64,000 nt of DNA from Viscum album (lineage: Eukaryota > Streptophyta > Magnoliopsida > Santalales > Viscaceae). The stretch is from the NCBI GenBank assembly GCA_963277665.1, contig OY728121.1, positions 1,655,444,062 through 1,655,508,061 of the forward strand, in the 5' to 3' direction. The stretch's first letter is position 1. The number at the start of each line of letters is the position of its first letter. Below, piece by piece: positions 36,326-48,015 of this stretch. The position numbers and the translations under genes are program-made. The notes beneath the pieces are model-generated. The model was not told where the DNA came from. It was given only the letters and a program-made list of their open reading frames with translations, and did no database searches.

Positions 36326-37440
36326 TTAAGGGAAAAAAATATTAAAAATAAAATTGACAATCATGAGTGTGGTAGTGTTCAAACACGATGGGAAATCAAG
36401 AAACCAGATAAAAGAATCACCTAAAAAACCACAACTCACCAAAAGGTGTGTCGCCTTATTGTCTTCTCTTTTGATGAACGATAATGAGTAGCTAGAGAAA
36501 AGATGGCACAAATAATTGATCTTCCCAACCAATGGGCCATACAGTTGGAGGCTGATCTGTGGGGATGAAATGGAATTGAGAATTTTTAGGTTGTTCAAAT
36601 CCACGATGATGGAAATTCATCCTCTATCCAAGTCCAATTACATACCATCAATGATTGCTTGAGTCTCCTCAATAGGTGGGCTCCACCTTGTGTTGAAATA
36701 AATATAGCCTGTAGCCACAGTAGATCCAGAGAAGTCTCAACAAGTCACACCCAAACTAGAGAAAGGTCCATCAGTGATCGAAGTATCAACGTTAATTTTA
36801 ATAATATATCACAATGGTGGTTTCCAGGAAGGAGAGTTGGGTTTCGTCTCATTACCAATAACATGAGAGACACAATTATTCTAGTTGGACAACCAGAATA
36901 TGGCGCGCTCAGCCTAGAGAAAATTTGGTATGAACAGATGATTAAACATAAAGTCATTCCTTCGAACCCAAATCATCTATGCCATAGTGCATAAGGCATT
37001 AACAGTTTCCATAGGCAAGGATGAAGACCACCACATAAGGACCTCAGATAAGCAAGATGTTGAATCTAGGAATGAACCATCCTGGTTGTTCTACCCATAC
37101 CAAACACCCTTAGCTCCCGGGTATTCAAAAATCACATGAATAGTAGACTCAGGTGCCACCCTACATATTAGATAATATGGATCATTGGAAACATGATTAT
37201 TCTTGAGAAATTCCATAATAGGGAGAATGTTGGTGCATGCTTTCCTCAAGAGCCATCACCTTCCATCAGCCACAGTTCATTCCAAATATCAACACTCGCA
37301 CCATTTCCAATACTCCAGTGAAAGCCTTTAACAAGTAGATCATAGGACTCCCACAAGCTCCTCTCTAGGAATCTTGGGTGTGGGCCAAGGATGGAATCGC
37401 TGAAGTCCAAGTGTGATAAATATTTTGCATGGAGGACCCT
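36326..37440 (-). pseudogene. LINE zinc-binding and RNase H-like tail
   Basis: The last part of ORF2. The C-terminal RNase H-like segment reads LSFIKREDNKATHLLVSCG (36326-36604), matching the FSFVKRECN-AAH motif at the end of plant L1 RNase H. Upstream stretches are heavily shifted. No catalytic residues can be checked reliably. Confidence 0.55.
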
Positions 37441-38148
37441 GACACAATATGAGAAGGTATGCTATCAAAACTTTCATCCTTTCTTAGTGAGCAATAAATC
37501 ATTAAAAAGGTTCAAATAATGAAACCTTATGCCACTATAGGCCTTATGAACACAGATCTTAGCCCATGAAATCCAATGGGTCTTATGTCATCCATTGTTC
37601 ATGCCCCACCATAAGTTTTCCATTTTTTCATGCAATTGGTCAACAAAATAACTCATCCATTTGAAGAGGGTCATCACATAGGTGGGGATATCCTGGGCCA
37701 CCAACTTGATGGGGGATATCCTTACCTTCCTCTGAGTCCCTTTTGCTGGTCTACCCTTGGATCTTCTTTGCAACCCTATCCATAATCCCGAATAATCGTG
37801 GTGCAAAGTGATAAGGGATGCTCTCAAAGCTGTCATCCTTTCTTGGAAAGAAGTAAATCATTAAAAAGGTGAAAATCATGAAACCCCATGAAGTTGTAGG
37901 CCTTGGGAACACATAGCTTAGCCCATTAAATCCAATGGGTCTTATGTTTTCCATTGTTCATTCCCCACCAGAAGTTTTCCAGTTTCGCATGTAATTGGTC
38001 AATAAAATAACATGTCAATTTGAAGAGTGATATCACATAGGTGTCGATATCTTGGGCCACCAAATTGATGAAGATCTCCTTAACTGACTTTGACTCCCTT
38101 TTTATGGTCCACCCTTGGATCTTATTTTCAAACCTATCCATAATCCCA
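37440..38148 (-). repeat. Tandem duplication of a 355 to 359-bp segment inside LINE ORF2
   Basis: Two copies, about 37440-37790 and 37795-38148. Both encode the same ORF2 segment, including LVAQDI-TYV, then LF, then FVDQLHEKMENLWWGMNNG in one copy and FIDQLHAKLENFWWGMNNG in the other. Offset 359 bp at cattgttca. The copies differ by many substitutions, so the duplication is old. Confidence 0.8.
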
Positions 38149-38156
38149 TAGAAAAA

Positions 38157-39220
38157 CTATTTTTTTGGGTGACCAAATACCTTAAGAAACCCAAGATATT
38201 TCTGGTGTTTATCAACCACCCAGATCCTCCAAATGGTTTGGATTTCACCCTTCCTCCATAGAGGTCCACAAGAACAAAAGTAGATATAATATTTATATGT
38301 GTTAATAAATTTTTGAGAATCTATCTCATATTTATGAATAATATTTTTCATAGAACCATAATCTTCCAATTTAGTTCCCAAGAAAAATAAGCAATCATCT
38401 GCAAATAAAAGGTGGGTAATATTGGGACCCACTGACAGACCTTCTCCCCATGCACAAGATTATCCCTAGATACCATCAATGAAAACTTGTAAAAGATACC
38501 AGTAACCATAATAAAAAGAAAGGGGGAAATAGGTTCACCCAACCGCAGACCCCTAGAGAGGGAAAAGCTATGAGATATTCCACCATTTATATTAATCCTA
38601 AAAGAAAGAGAGGAAATGCATTGCATAATGACATCAATCCATTTAGATCAGAAACCCACCTTTCTCATAACTGATTAGAGGAATGACCATTAAACTCTAT
38701 CATAAGCCTTTATCATGTGAATCTTCCATTCCATAATACATTTTTTAGTGACCAATCTAGTTATTATAGAGTGGAACACTTTATGCACAACAATGGAATT
38801 ATCATAGATCAATCTCTTGGGGGAAAATGAACTTTGGTTTTTAGATATAATTAAAGGAAGAAGTGGATAGAGGCGATTGACCATAATTTTTGAAAAAAAA
38901 ATTTAGGTCACATAGCATAAACTTATTAGCCAAAAATCAGACACTAAAGTGGGTTTTTTGATTTTTGGAATGAGTACAAAAATGGTTTTATTGAGGAAAC
39001 GAAAGATGGATTTTCCCTTCCAGATATTTTTCATGAGTTCCATAATGTCATATCCAACAATGTGACTATATTTCTTAAATATAAATCCATGGAATCCATC
39101 TAGACTAAGAAATTTGGTGGATTTAATTTGGTTCAGTGCCAATAGAATTTCAACATCAGAGAAATCTCGTGTATGCTGAACGTTCATCATGTTTGAGACC
39201 ACATGCTCAATGCAAGCCTC
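38157..39220 (-). pseudogene. LINE reverse transcriptase
   Basis: RT domain in minus-strand pieces: VQHTRDFSDVEILLALNQIK and MELMKNIWKGKSIFRFLNKT (38903-39202), NQSSFSPKRLIYDN (38690-38884), GLRLGEPISPFLFI (38348-38626) and the catalytic motif THLLFADDCLFFLG (38157-38432), where FADD is intact. Frameshifts and stops lie between pieces. The copia element inserted at 39220/39221 cuts its N-terminal side. Confidence 0.8.
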
Positions 39221-41190
39221 TGTTGGAGATGGTGTACTAGAACCAACTGTTTTTACATTTATTACATGAATATTTAATGTATTTATATATTAAACAACTT
39301 ATTACATATTTTTCATTGTTCTACATGACTATAATGTTATAATTTTCTAGAGTATTTGTCGCATTAATAAGGTCATAATAGTTCCCCTCTATGATGAGAA
39401 CCTTGAAGTGCTATGAAAATATTCTTAAATATAGTTATATGGTTGGATGACAAACTACGATGGGACACATAGTATATAGACCTTTATGTGTGAGAACTCA
39501 TAATGAGATGAGACTTTTTCTCATGAAGTTCACACTTGGTAATCTCAAAGATGGGGGATTATGAGAACAGACCCACCAATAGGAATTCTGAATTTTTTTT
39601 GTGTCATTGGATATTCCTATCTACGAGTGTGTGTAATGGTACTTCGACTTTAAGATTACCATTAATATGTGTCAGGAATCACACACTTATATTTGCTGAA
39701 AAAAACCGTCACGCCAAATGTTGGTAGGAAGTAGTGTACGTCGGTGCCTCATGAATAACATGTTATTAATGGATAAGTCAAGGAATGATTTATCCCTTCT
39801 ATTTATAGAGGTTGATATCTCGACCCTTTGATTGAAATATAATTATCATCTTAAATTACATGGACATGGTGTAAGAATGAGTTTTTTTAGGTAGTCTAAG
39901 AATGACGTATTAAGCATATAGGTTGATGACACTATCATGAAACCTACTTGATAAGATATTGTGATAAAGGGATTATATTACATAGTTAGTTTTCATATGT
40001 GGATATCATTCTTGCGGCTTTAAGTTCTTTCTCTTGGGTGCCTTGACTCATTTCTAGGCAGTAATAATGCCAACAAGAAATAATCCTAGAGGGTCACACA
40101 CTAAGTGTTTTTTGTGGTCTCAATTAAATTATATTTTAATGTCATTAATGGAATAAATATTATTCTCAAGACCAAGGAATGATTTTATTCAAGTTAAAAT
40201 GATCGTATAAATTAAATTAATATTTATTCACCAGATTGTGAATAAAATATATTTATTTATTTTATTGAACATTTAATAAATATTTATTTACAAGTGTATA
40301 AATCAAAATATTTATTTAAGAGAATAAAATATTTAATTCGGGTGTTCAATAAATGGAAGAGGAGTTTGAACAGACCAAGACCGTTTCCATTGAAAAATTA
40401 ATTATTTACATGTCAGTAAATAATGTTTATCCAGTTAGCGCAAGAAATAATAATAATATTATTATCATTATGTGGAATGGGATTTCATTTATGGTTCTAT
40501 ATTGTGCAAGTTGGTGTACCACAAATAATGATGCTATTATTGTTATAATGTGGCATGAGTTTTCTCTAATAGTTATAATTTCATTTAATTAATACTTTGT
40601 AATTAAATATTATAACTGAAACCCCATGTTGATTAATAGGTAGGGACATCTATTATGACAAACCACCAGTGAATTGAGAATTTTTGATCCAAACACTTTC
40701 TTTCTCGACTCCTCTCATGTCTCCCTCTAAAGAATGAGAGAAGTTCTTCAAGGGAAAAGAACGAGCGATCAAGAAATATCAACACAAGACATTAATTACT
40801 ATATGCTAGCACCTAGAGAATGAGTGGATTTGATCAGAGACCATTGGATCCTATGTGGATCACCTCTAGATGGATTTTACTTTGGATCCTTTCAGGAACA
40901 ACGAAGGCAATTCGAAAGGGTCACCTCGAATGATCAATGATCATCAACGAAGAAAGTACCAAAGACCCAGGTATTTAGTTTTTTCAAAAATTATTTAATT
41001 AATTATAAACATTATGTTAAAGACCCTCTTTATTGGATCCCATACTATTCTTATCTTTGTATAAATCTTTGACTTCAATCCGTGGATAATGGCGTTCATC
41101 ATCGTCTTTATCCAGATTGGACATCGATTATGGAAAAATAAAAGTTGGGCCCTCCCAACTTCCACACTTCCATTGAGTCTTGATCCTTAA
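39221..41190 (+). repeat. Left (5') copia LTR, full length
   Basis: 1970 bp, starting TGTTGGAGATGG and ending GATCCTTAA, where the right LTR has GATCCTTCA; the terminal CA is mutated here. It contains the 1230-bp central part missing from the right LTR. Confidence 0.85.
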
Positions 41191-41192
41191 AG

Positions 41193-41203
41193 TGTTATCA
41201 GAG
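41193..41203 (+). other. Copia primer-binding site, initiator Met tRNA
   Basis: TGTTATCAGAG two bases after the LTR; canonical plant sites read TGGTATCAGAG, so one base has changed. Confidence 0.7.
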
Positions 41204-41430
41204 TGGGTCTCACCATAATTTATAATTATTTAAATAATTTTTTGATGATTTATTCTTTAATAATTTATTTGTTCAATTCATGTTTAATCCTTCTTGTAAT
41301 CTGAATTTTGAGATTTTTTCTTCCTATTTTTTTTTCTTGCAGATCCAATAGAAACGAATAATTTTTTGATTAAAATTAAGTAAAGGATCTCATTAGGAGG
41401 CGCTGATAATTCTATCCTAGTAACAAAATA

Positions 41431-41883
41431 GTACATTCCGTGTATTTGGATTTACAAGTCGTGTAATCTGCAATACACGTCGTGTAATCTGGATTACACA
41501 CTGTGTAGTTGTGTTCAACACATCGAGAGTAATTCAGAAATTACTCAATCCATGCACATTAATGACACATGGTGTATTTAATTCTTACACCATGTTTTGA
41601 CCGAGACACACTGGTGCACGGTCAGTCGAATTACACGCCGTGGGTCCCACTGGACTTGGCATGTAGTCCCTTCAGGTCAAGGGCCAAACTGTGTATCCCA
41701 TACAAGGGTAAGCTGACTGGTAACTCTATAACCTAGATACAACACATCATGTGGCCCACTGGACACACTGTTTGCTCCAAGATTTATGAATTACACCTCA
41801 CATGCCAATTCCCTAAGCGTGTACTTCAGATAATATGTTGAAAGTAGTACACATCGTGTAGTCAGAACTACACACCGTGTACT
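41431..41883 (+). repeat. Dispersed semi-palindromes TACAC-CGTGTA in the copia leader
   Basis: About nine related sites between the primer site and gag, for example at 41431 (GTACATTCCGTGTAT), 41451 (TTACAAGTCGTGTAATC), 41472 (AATACACGTCGTGTAATC), 41492, 41565, 41629, 41741, 41845 (TAGTACACATCGTGTAGT) and 41866 (CTACACACCGTGTACT). Arms are imperfect inverted repeats around a CG or TG centre. The interspersed sequence is not similar, so this is not a simple tandem array. Confidence 0.6.
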
Positions 41884-41999
41884 TTTCCAAATTACATAGA
41901 ATTAAAACTTTAATGTTTGTGTAATGTTTATAATTACATATCATGTAGATTTGAATGGGTATTCATCATGTCACCTCCAAGTTTGTGTATGATAATATC

Positions 42000-43296
42000 A
42001 TGGAAATTTAAAAAATTATTAAGATAAAATGATTGAGTAATTAAAGACAATAATTAGTCGATTTAAAAAAGAAATATCTTAATAAGAACAATTAAAGAAT
42101 TGAATGCCAGTTTTATTAAATGTGTAATTCATTTCATGTATGTGGATGATCATGACTTAGACCAGACCTTGGTATGTGATTGGTTTCCTTTTAATTTATT
42201 TTAAATTAAATTGTTGGTCTGCATGCCATCTATCCTCATTAATATGTAGGGAATGTGTGCACATGGTTTCTTTTATTTAAAACCCCTTTTTTACCCCTTA
42301 CCTGCATGTGAGTTAAAAAGAATATATAATGGATGGAGCTCCCAATATAGTGGAGGCGGTTCAAGTTGGAGCCGAGACGAAACCAATCCCAGGAGATACA
42401 AAGGTGGATAGGTGGAAAGATGTAAACCCAAACCCAAAAGGTTCAAGGTGTTTCTCCCCTAGGTTAGGGTTAGTTTATCAACCACTAGATTTAAAAAATG
42501 TCATGATCATTCCCTTTACTTTATTTTATTTCTGTGAGTTTCCTGGTTTGTCATTATGGATGTGTTGTCGTGATCACGTAATTAATGAATTAAACAAGAA
42601 TTCAAAAAGGAACTAAAATAAACTAGTCTTATGCATAAATATTATCAAGACATGGTTAATTAATTAAGTAAGTTCCACATAATATTAACAAGCATGTGAT
42701 AAAGATAATAAGCAATTTACACATAAGAGATAAAAAACCTCAATAAAATATTAAGTCAGACTAAACCTTCCATTACTTGATTAAGGGAAAGACACAATAA
42801 AACTATGTGTTTGACCAACCCTTGTTGGGACACTTACTTTTATATAGGAATCCACTATAAATGTTTTGGGTTGACTTAACCATATTACATCAAGATAAGT
42901 ATCCCTTTCTAGACTTGGTGTAATATTGGAGACAAGTGTTGAGGAAATCCAAGTCATGATTTTAGGATTGGGGATTCTACTCAATAGATTAAGGAGTTGC
43001 AGCCCCACAGTTGGAAAAGACCTACCTACCTAAATACCTTCAAATATATTGACCAACCCTTTTTGGGGTTATGCGAAGGGGAATATAGATCTCTGCCACT
43101 AGAATGTCCAAAAAACTAAAAATTTCAAGTTCAATGGTGAGGGCCATTGGGACTTTATAAAATAGTGGGAGACTTGATAAAATAAATTTATTACCCCTCA
43201 TAAAATGTAATCAAGAAATTAATAATTATATGCTCTTTTAATTGTAGAATAAAAATTAAAAACTTATCAGCCACACTATCCTTGTGATCAATACTG
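42000..43296. other. Copia leader, unassigned part
   Basis: AT-rich. Open stretches at 42329-42616 (plus) and 42781-43008 (minus) show no recognised family and are not called as genes. Could include a further decayed insertion. Confidence 0.3.
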
Positions 43297-44120
43297 AATA
43301 AAGATGACATCCTCTTCGGTAGTAACTTCCAGTAATGGTTTAGATGCCTTCAGGTCATTCTATGCCATGAAAGGAAATCTTACTTTCTAGAGTCCTCATT
43401 ACCTAATCAGCCTACCCTAGAGGTAAGTGATGAAGAGTTCCTAGTCTACAAAAAACATATGAACTATGAGATCGACATTCAATGTTTTATGTTATCATCA
43501 ATGTCTAGTGAACTTATGAAGTATCATGAAAACATGGATGCCAATAGAATTCCTGAGAACCTCCATGGTCTTTACTAGGAGTGAGCAAGACATGAACAAT
43601 TTAAGATATTCGAGGCACTCTTTCAGAGTAATCTTAGAGAGGGTTCCCCAACTGGGTCTCACATAGTCCATCTCATTGGATACAATGAGCATCTAGAGGT
43701 TTTGGGGATTAAAATTCTCTAAGAACAGGGTACCAATCTCATTCTCACATCACTCCCTCAGAGATTCTCTAGTTTTATTATTAATTCAATATTAATAACA
43801 TTGAGAAGTATCTACTAGATCTTCTAATCCTTCTTTTCCAAGTGGAAAAATACATAAAGCATGAAAATCCTTCTTTCTTAATAGTGAATAAGAGGAAAGG
43901 GTAGGCAAAGAGTTTTAAGCTCAAATCCTCTTCACATCCTTCCAAGAAAAGTAATATCAGTGGGGATGGAAGGAAACAAGAAGCTATTTGTTTCTCATGT
44001 GGAAAGAAGGGTCACTAGAAGAAAATATACATCCAGATAAAAAGAAAGGGGAAGCTTCAAGTGCCTTTTTTATCGAGTTCAATTTATCTATTTCTACAAA
44101 TTGGGTATTATATACATCCT
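43297..44120 (+). pseudogene. Copia gag remnant
   Basis: Reading begins MTSSSVVTSSNGLDAF and continues with stops (LMKYHENMDANRIPENLHGL, FKIFEALFQSNLREGSPTGS), the pattern of copia gag. Near 43990 a zinc knuckle reads CFSCGKKGH followed by a stop, and the last cysteine is lost. Non-functional. Confidence 0.65.
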
Positions 44121-44159
44121 ATGGTGATCAAATATGTATCCAAATATAAGAACCAAGTA

Positions 44160-45189
44160 GATTCTAGAAAATTAATCGAGGGGAGGTAGATTTATGAGTA
44201 GCCAACAAAGATAGAATTGCTATTGTAACTATCAGGGATAACCACCTCATGTTTCTGACTGGGATGATCTTGGTATTAAAAGGTTGTAGTTATGTTCTTT
44301 CTATGACCAAAAGCATTATTTTTGTATCCAAACTAGATATAGATGGATTTATTTTCAAGTTTTTAAATGAATGTTGCTTCTTTTATAAATAGATAATTTG
44401 TTTTGGTAAGTCACATTTATATATCATTCTTCAGGTGTGGAATCACACAAACCAAGTAATGGAAATCAATAATGAAACTACTTTACATGACTTATAAAAC
44501 CCCAGACTTTGGCTTCACCAGCTAGGTCAAGTAAATGAGAAACACTTGAAAAAGTTACATCAAGATTGATATTTAGATTCTTTAAACTAAAACCACTTGG
44601 TGTATGTCACATATGTTTATAAGGAGAAATAACCAAATCCCCATTTAGTGGGAAAGGTTAAAGATCCAAATAGCTTCTTGAATTAGTTCATACTGATACA
44701 TGTGGACCATTTCTAGTTGAATCAAGGGGTGGGTATTCATACTTTATAACTTTTACTGATGATTTTAGTAGATATGGATATATCTAATTAATGAGGTATA
44801 AGTCAGATTCTTTTGATAATTTCAAGGAATATAAGAATGAAGTTGAGAACTATCTTGTTAAGAAGATTAAGAAACTCTGCTTAGATCAAAGTAGAGAATA
44901 CCTTAATCAAAACTTCATTTATTACTTATGGGAGTTTGTGATCCTATCCCAAATCACTCCTCCTTACAATCTCTATTCGAATAGTGTAAGTAAAAGGAGG
45001 AACCACACATTGTTGGACATGGTGAGATTAATGATGAATCACGCAAATCTTCTATTATCCTTTTGGGGATATAAATTACAAACTGCATCACACAAACTAC
45101 ACCAAGTACCAACAAAATTGGTAAATGGTATTCCATATGAGCTTTGGAGAGAAAGAAAATCCATGTTATTAAATTTACATGTGTGGTGA
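44160..45189 (+). pseudogene. Copia protease edge and integrase remnant
   Basis: The pre-integrase segment (LHQLGQVNEKHLKKLHQD) is followed by integrase: LVHTDTCGPFLVESRGGYSY, FITFTDDFSRYGYI, then an open block at 44791-45189 with FDNFKEYKNEVENYLVKKIK, PPYNLYSNSVSKRRNHTLLD and FWGYKLQTASHKLHQVPTKL. The first catalytic D (HTDTCGP) is present, but the second-aspartate motif reads LDQSREY, where relatives have a D-GGE-like motif. Stops occur throughout. Confidence 0.78.
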
Positions 45190-45589
45190 AGTGAAGATTT
45201 TTGTTAAGGCCTCTTTATGTAACAAGCACGCATCCCGAGGAAAAAAGTTTACATTTATAGGATTCCCCATGAAAAAAGGGTATATTACAAATACGACCAC
45301 TCAAAAAAATGGTTATAGTGACAAGACACACCATATTACTTGAGAGGGAGAACATATCCAAAATTGATAGTCAGAGCGAGATAGATTTTGATGAAGTCAA
45401 GGCTCAAGGTATACAAGAGTTGGTACAAGAGAAGATTCCATAAATCCCCATGGGAGAAAGATTTGTTCCAGAGACACAAAAGTACTGCGAAGGAGTACAA
45501 GAGAGGTCAGAGAACCAGAATGGTATGATTTTCTAGTTATTGATGATGGTGACACATTATTAGCTGATAGTAATGATCGTCTAACCTAC

Positions 45590-46247
45590 ATGGAATAAGT
45601 AAGTGGCACAGACGTTGAAAAGTGGAAAGAAGCCATGAATTATGAAATGGATTCCATGCACGAAAACCAAATATGGATTTTGGTATATCATCTAGTAGAT
45701 ATAAAGCCTATTGGTTGCAAATGGTTATTCAAGAAGAAACTGTACATGGAAGGACAAGTCAGTACCTATAAGGTAATACTAGTTGCAAAATGGTTTAAAT
45801 AGCATCAAGGCATTGAATACTACGAAACATTTTCACCAGTTGCAATGCTAAAATCCATAAGAATTCTATTGGCCATTTCCACTTACCATGACTATGAGAT
45901 TTTGAAAATGGATGTCAAAACAACCTTCCTTAAAATCAATCTTTAGGAAGATGTCTATATGACACAACCTGAATGGTTTGGGACTCTAAAGGATGCTAAC
46001 AAGATACGAAAGTTGAAAAAAATCCATTTATGGATTAAAGAAAGCATCCAGGTCAAAGAGCATTCATTTTGATGAATCCATAATGGAATTTGGTTTTATA
46101 AAGAATGAATGCAAGCCTTGTGTCTACAAATGGTTTAGTGGAAGTGCATTTGTTTTTCTAATAGTATATATTAATGACATATTACTTATTAGAGATGAAA
46201 TACCTATCTTATAGTCTGTTAAGTCATGGTTGAATAAATGATTCTCC
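45590..46247 (+). pseudogene. Copia reverse transcriptase, disabled
   Basis: RT motifs: MNYEMDSMHENQIW, PIGCKWLFKKKLY, YYETFSPVAMLKSIRILLAI, LKMDVKTTFL, and VYINDILLI near 46166-46192. The catalytic YVDD is here YIND, so the first aspartate is lost. In-frame stops lie near 45799, 45943 and 46070. Confidence 0.8.
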
Positions 46248-46940
46248 ATGAAGGACTTGGGCGAGGAAACATATATTCTGGGGACCAAGATCCATCATGA
46301 TAGATCCAAGAGATTATTGGGACTAAGTCAAAGTACATACATTGACAAGATACTGAAGAGATTCAGTATGGAACAATCCAATAGGGTATTGTTGTCATCA
46401 TCACATGGAATTCATCTTTCCAAGAAAATGTTTCCTCAGACGCATGAGGAGAGAAAGAGAATGGAAAGGATTACATATGCATCCGTGATTGGGTTAGTCA
46501 TGTATGTTATGCTATGTACTAGGCTAGATTTTTCCAATGCATTGAGTGTGGTAGTAAGATGTCAAGATGATCTAGGTGACTGCCATTGGATGAAAATCAA
46601 TACTATACTTAAGTATCTAAGAAGTACTAAGGATATGTTCTTGTTTTATGGAGGAGATGAGGAACTAGTCATCAGAGGATATGCATATGATAGTTTCTAC
46701 AATGATCAAGATGGCATGAAGTCACAATCGGGATACATCTTCACTTTGAATGGAGGTGTTGTGAGATGTAAGAGCTCAAAGAAAGGTATGGTCATAGATT
46801 CTATATCAGAGTCTAAGTATATAATAGCTTCTAAGGTAGCTAAAGAAGTAGTTTGGATGTGGAACTTCATCCAAGATTTGGATGTGGTACCTAGCAGTAA
46901 ATATCCAATCACACTTTTTGTGATAATACTGCAAGGGTGA
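46248..46940 (+). pseudogene. Copia RT C-terminus and RNase H
   Basis: Longest open block of the element (230 codons): MKDLGEETYILGTKIHHDRS, GLSQSTYIDKILKRFSMEQS, ASVIGLVMYVMLCTRLDFSN, ILKYLRSTKDMFLFYGG and SGYIFTLNGGVVRCKSSKKG. This is the Tork/Tnt1 signature arrangement. The RNase H acidic residue usually in a TDAS-like motif reads YDSF here. It continues with stops to about 47140, where the polypurine tract and right LTR begin. Confidence 0.8.
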
Positions 46941-47170
46941 CTCTCACAAAAGATCCAAGGTCACATCAGCAGGTGACGAAAATATTATGGAAGTATCATC
47001 TCTTCAGGGATTTTTATTAGAGAGGTGAAGTTGTAGTGAGCAATATTTCCACAAAATACAACATGGAGGATCCCTTGACTAAATCATTGACTCTGCAGAA
47101 ACATGATCATCATGTGAGGTCTAGTGAACTAAAAGTTATAGGAAGTTGGCTCTAGTCAGAGTGGGATTTT

Positions 47171-47909
47171 GTTGGAGTTGGTTTCCTAGAACCAACTGTT
47201 TGTACATTAATTACAAGAATATTTAATATATTAAATATTAAACGTCTTATTACATATTTTTCATTATTCTGCATGAGTTTTCTCTAATATTTATAATTAC
47301 ATTTAATTATTGTTTTGCAATTAAATACTATAACTGAAACCCCATGTCGAATAAAAGGTAGGTACGTCTATTGTGCCAAACCCCCGATGAATTGAGAATT
47401 GTTGAGCCAAAAAATTTCTTTCTCGACACCTCTCATCTCTCCCACTCAAGAACTAGAGAAGTTCTTCAAGACCTAAGAATTAATGATCAAGAACGATCGA
47501 TGCAAGACATTCGTTTCACCACACCAGAACTTTAAGAACGAGTGGCGTTGATCGGAGACCATTTGAGCACATGTGGATCACCTCTAGACGGATTCTAATT
47601 TGGATCCTCACAAGAACAATGAAGAAAATATAGAAGGGTCATTTAAGATGATCAAAAATCATCAATGAAGAAAGTACCGAAGACCTAGGTATTTCATTTC
47701 TTCATAAATTATTAAATTAATTATAAACAAGATGTGAAAGATACACTTTCTCAGAACCGGCGCCATTCTTATATTTGTTTAAATATTTGATTTCAATTAG
47801 TGGATACTGGTGTTCATCATCATATTAATCTTGGATTGGTCATCGATTACAAAAAAAGCAAACTTGGGATCTCCCAACCTCTACACTTTTGCTGCATCCA
47901 GATCCTTCA
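47171..47909 (+). repeat. Right (3') copia LTR with internal deletion
   Basis: 739 bp. Aligns to the left LTR on both sides of a 1230-bp gap whose ends share CATGA (39324 and 40554 in the left LTR; single copy at 47272 here). It ends GATCCTTCA. Confidence 0.88.
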
Positions 47910-48015
47910 ACCTCAATGTCCGAGGGGATGTTTGAATTCCCTCCCATAAAGAGGTCCTCCTAAAAGTGCAAGATAAGATCATAGATCCCCTTCGAGTTTG
48001 AAACAGTTCTCCCCA
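47910..48015 (-). pseudogene. LINE linker piece between two insertions
   Basis: The minus strand reads IYDLILHF, a stop, then EDLFMGGNSNIPSDIE, which connects the endonuclease/linker piece to the RT piece. About 106 bp survives between the copia LTR and the CACTA-like element. Confidence 0.65.

Larger units (their letters stand above)
39221..47909 (+). mobile_element. Tork/Tnt1-like Ty1/copia element inserted in the LINE
   Basis: Left LTR 39221-41190, right LTR 47171-47909, both starting TGTTGGAG. Flanks gcctc (left) and acctc (right) are a likely 5-bp target duplication with one change. The primer site at 41193-41203 is TGTTATCAGAG, one mismatch from the tRNA-iMet complement. The polypurine-like run cagagtgggattt precedes the right LTR. 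Interior order is gag, integrase, RT, RNase H, as in copia. Many stops; inactive. The unequal LTR lengths are explained by one deletion. Confidence 0.88.

Noticed and set aside
42329..42616. 95-codon plus-strand frame between copia leader and gag
   Set aside because: No recognisable domain; the second half is AT-rich with random composition.
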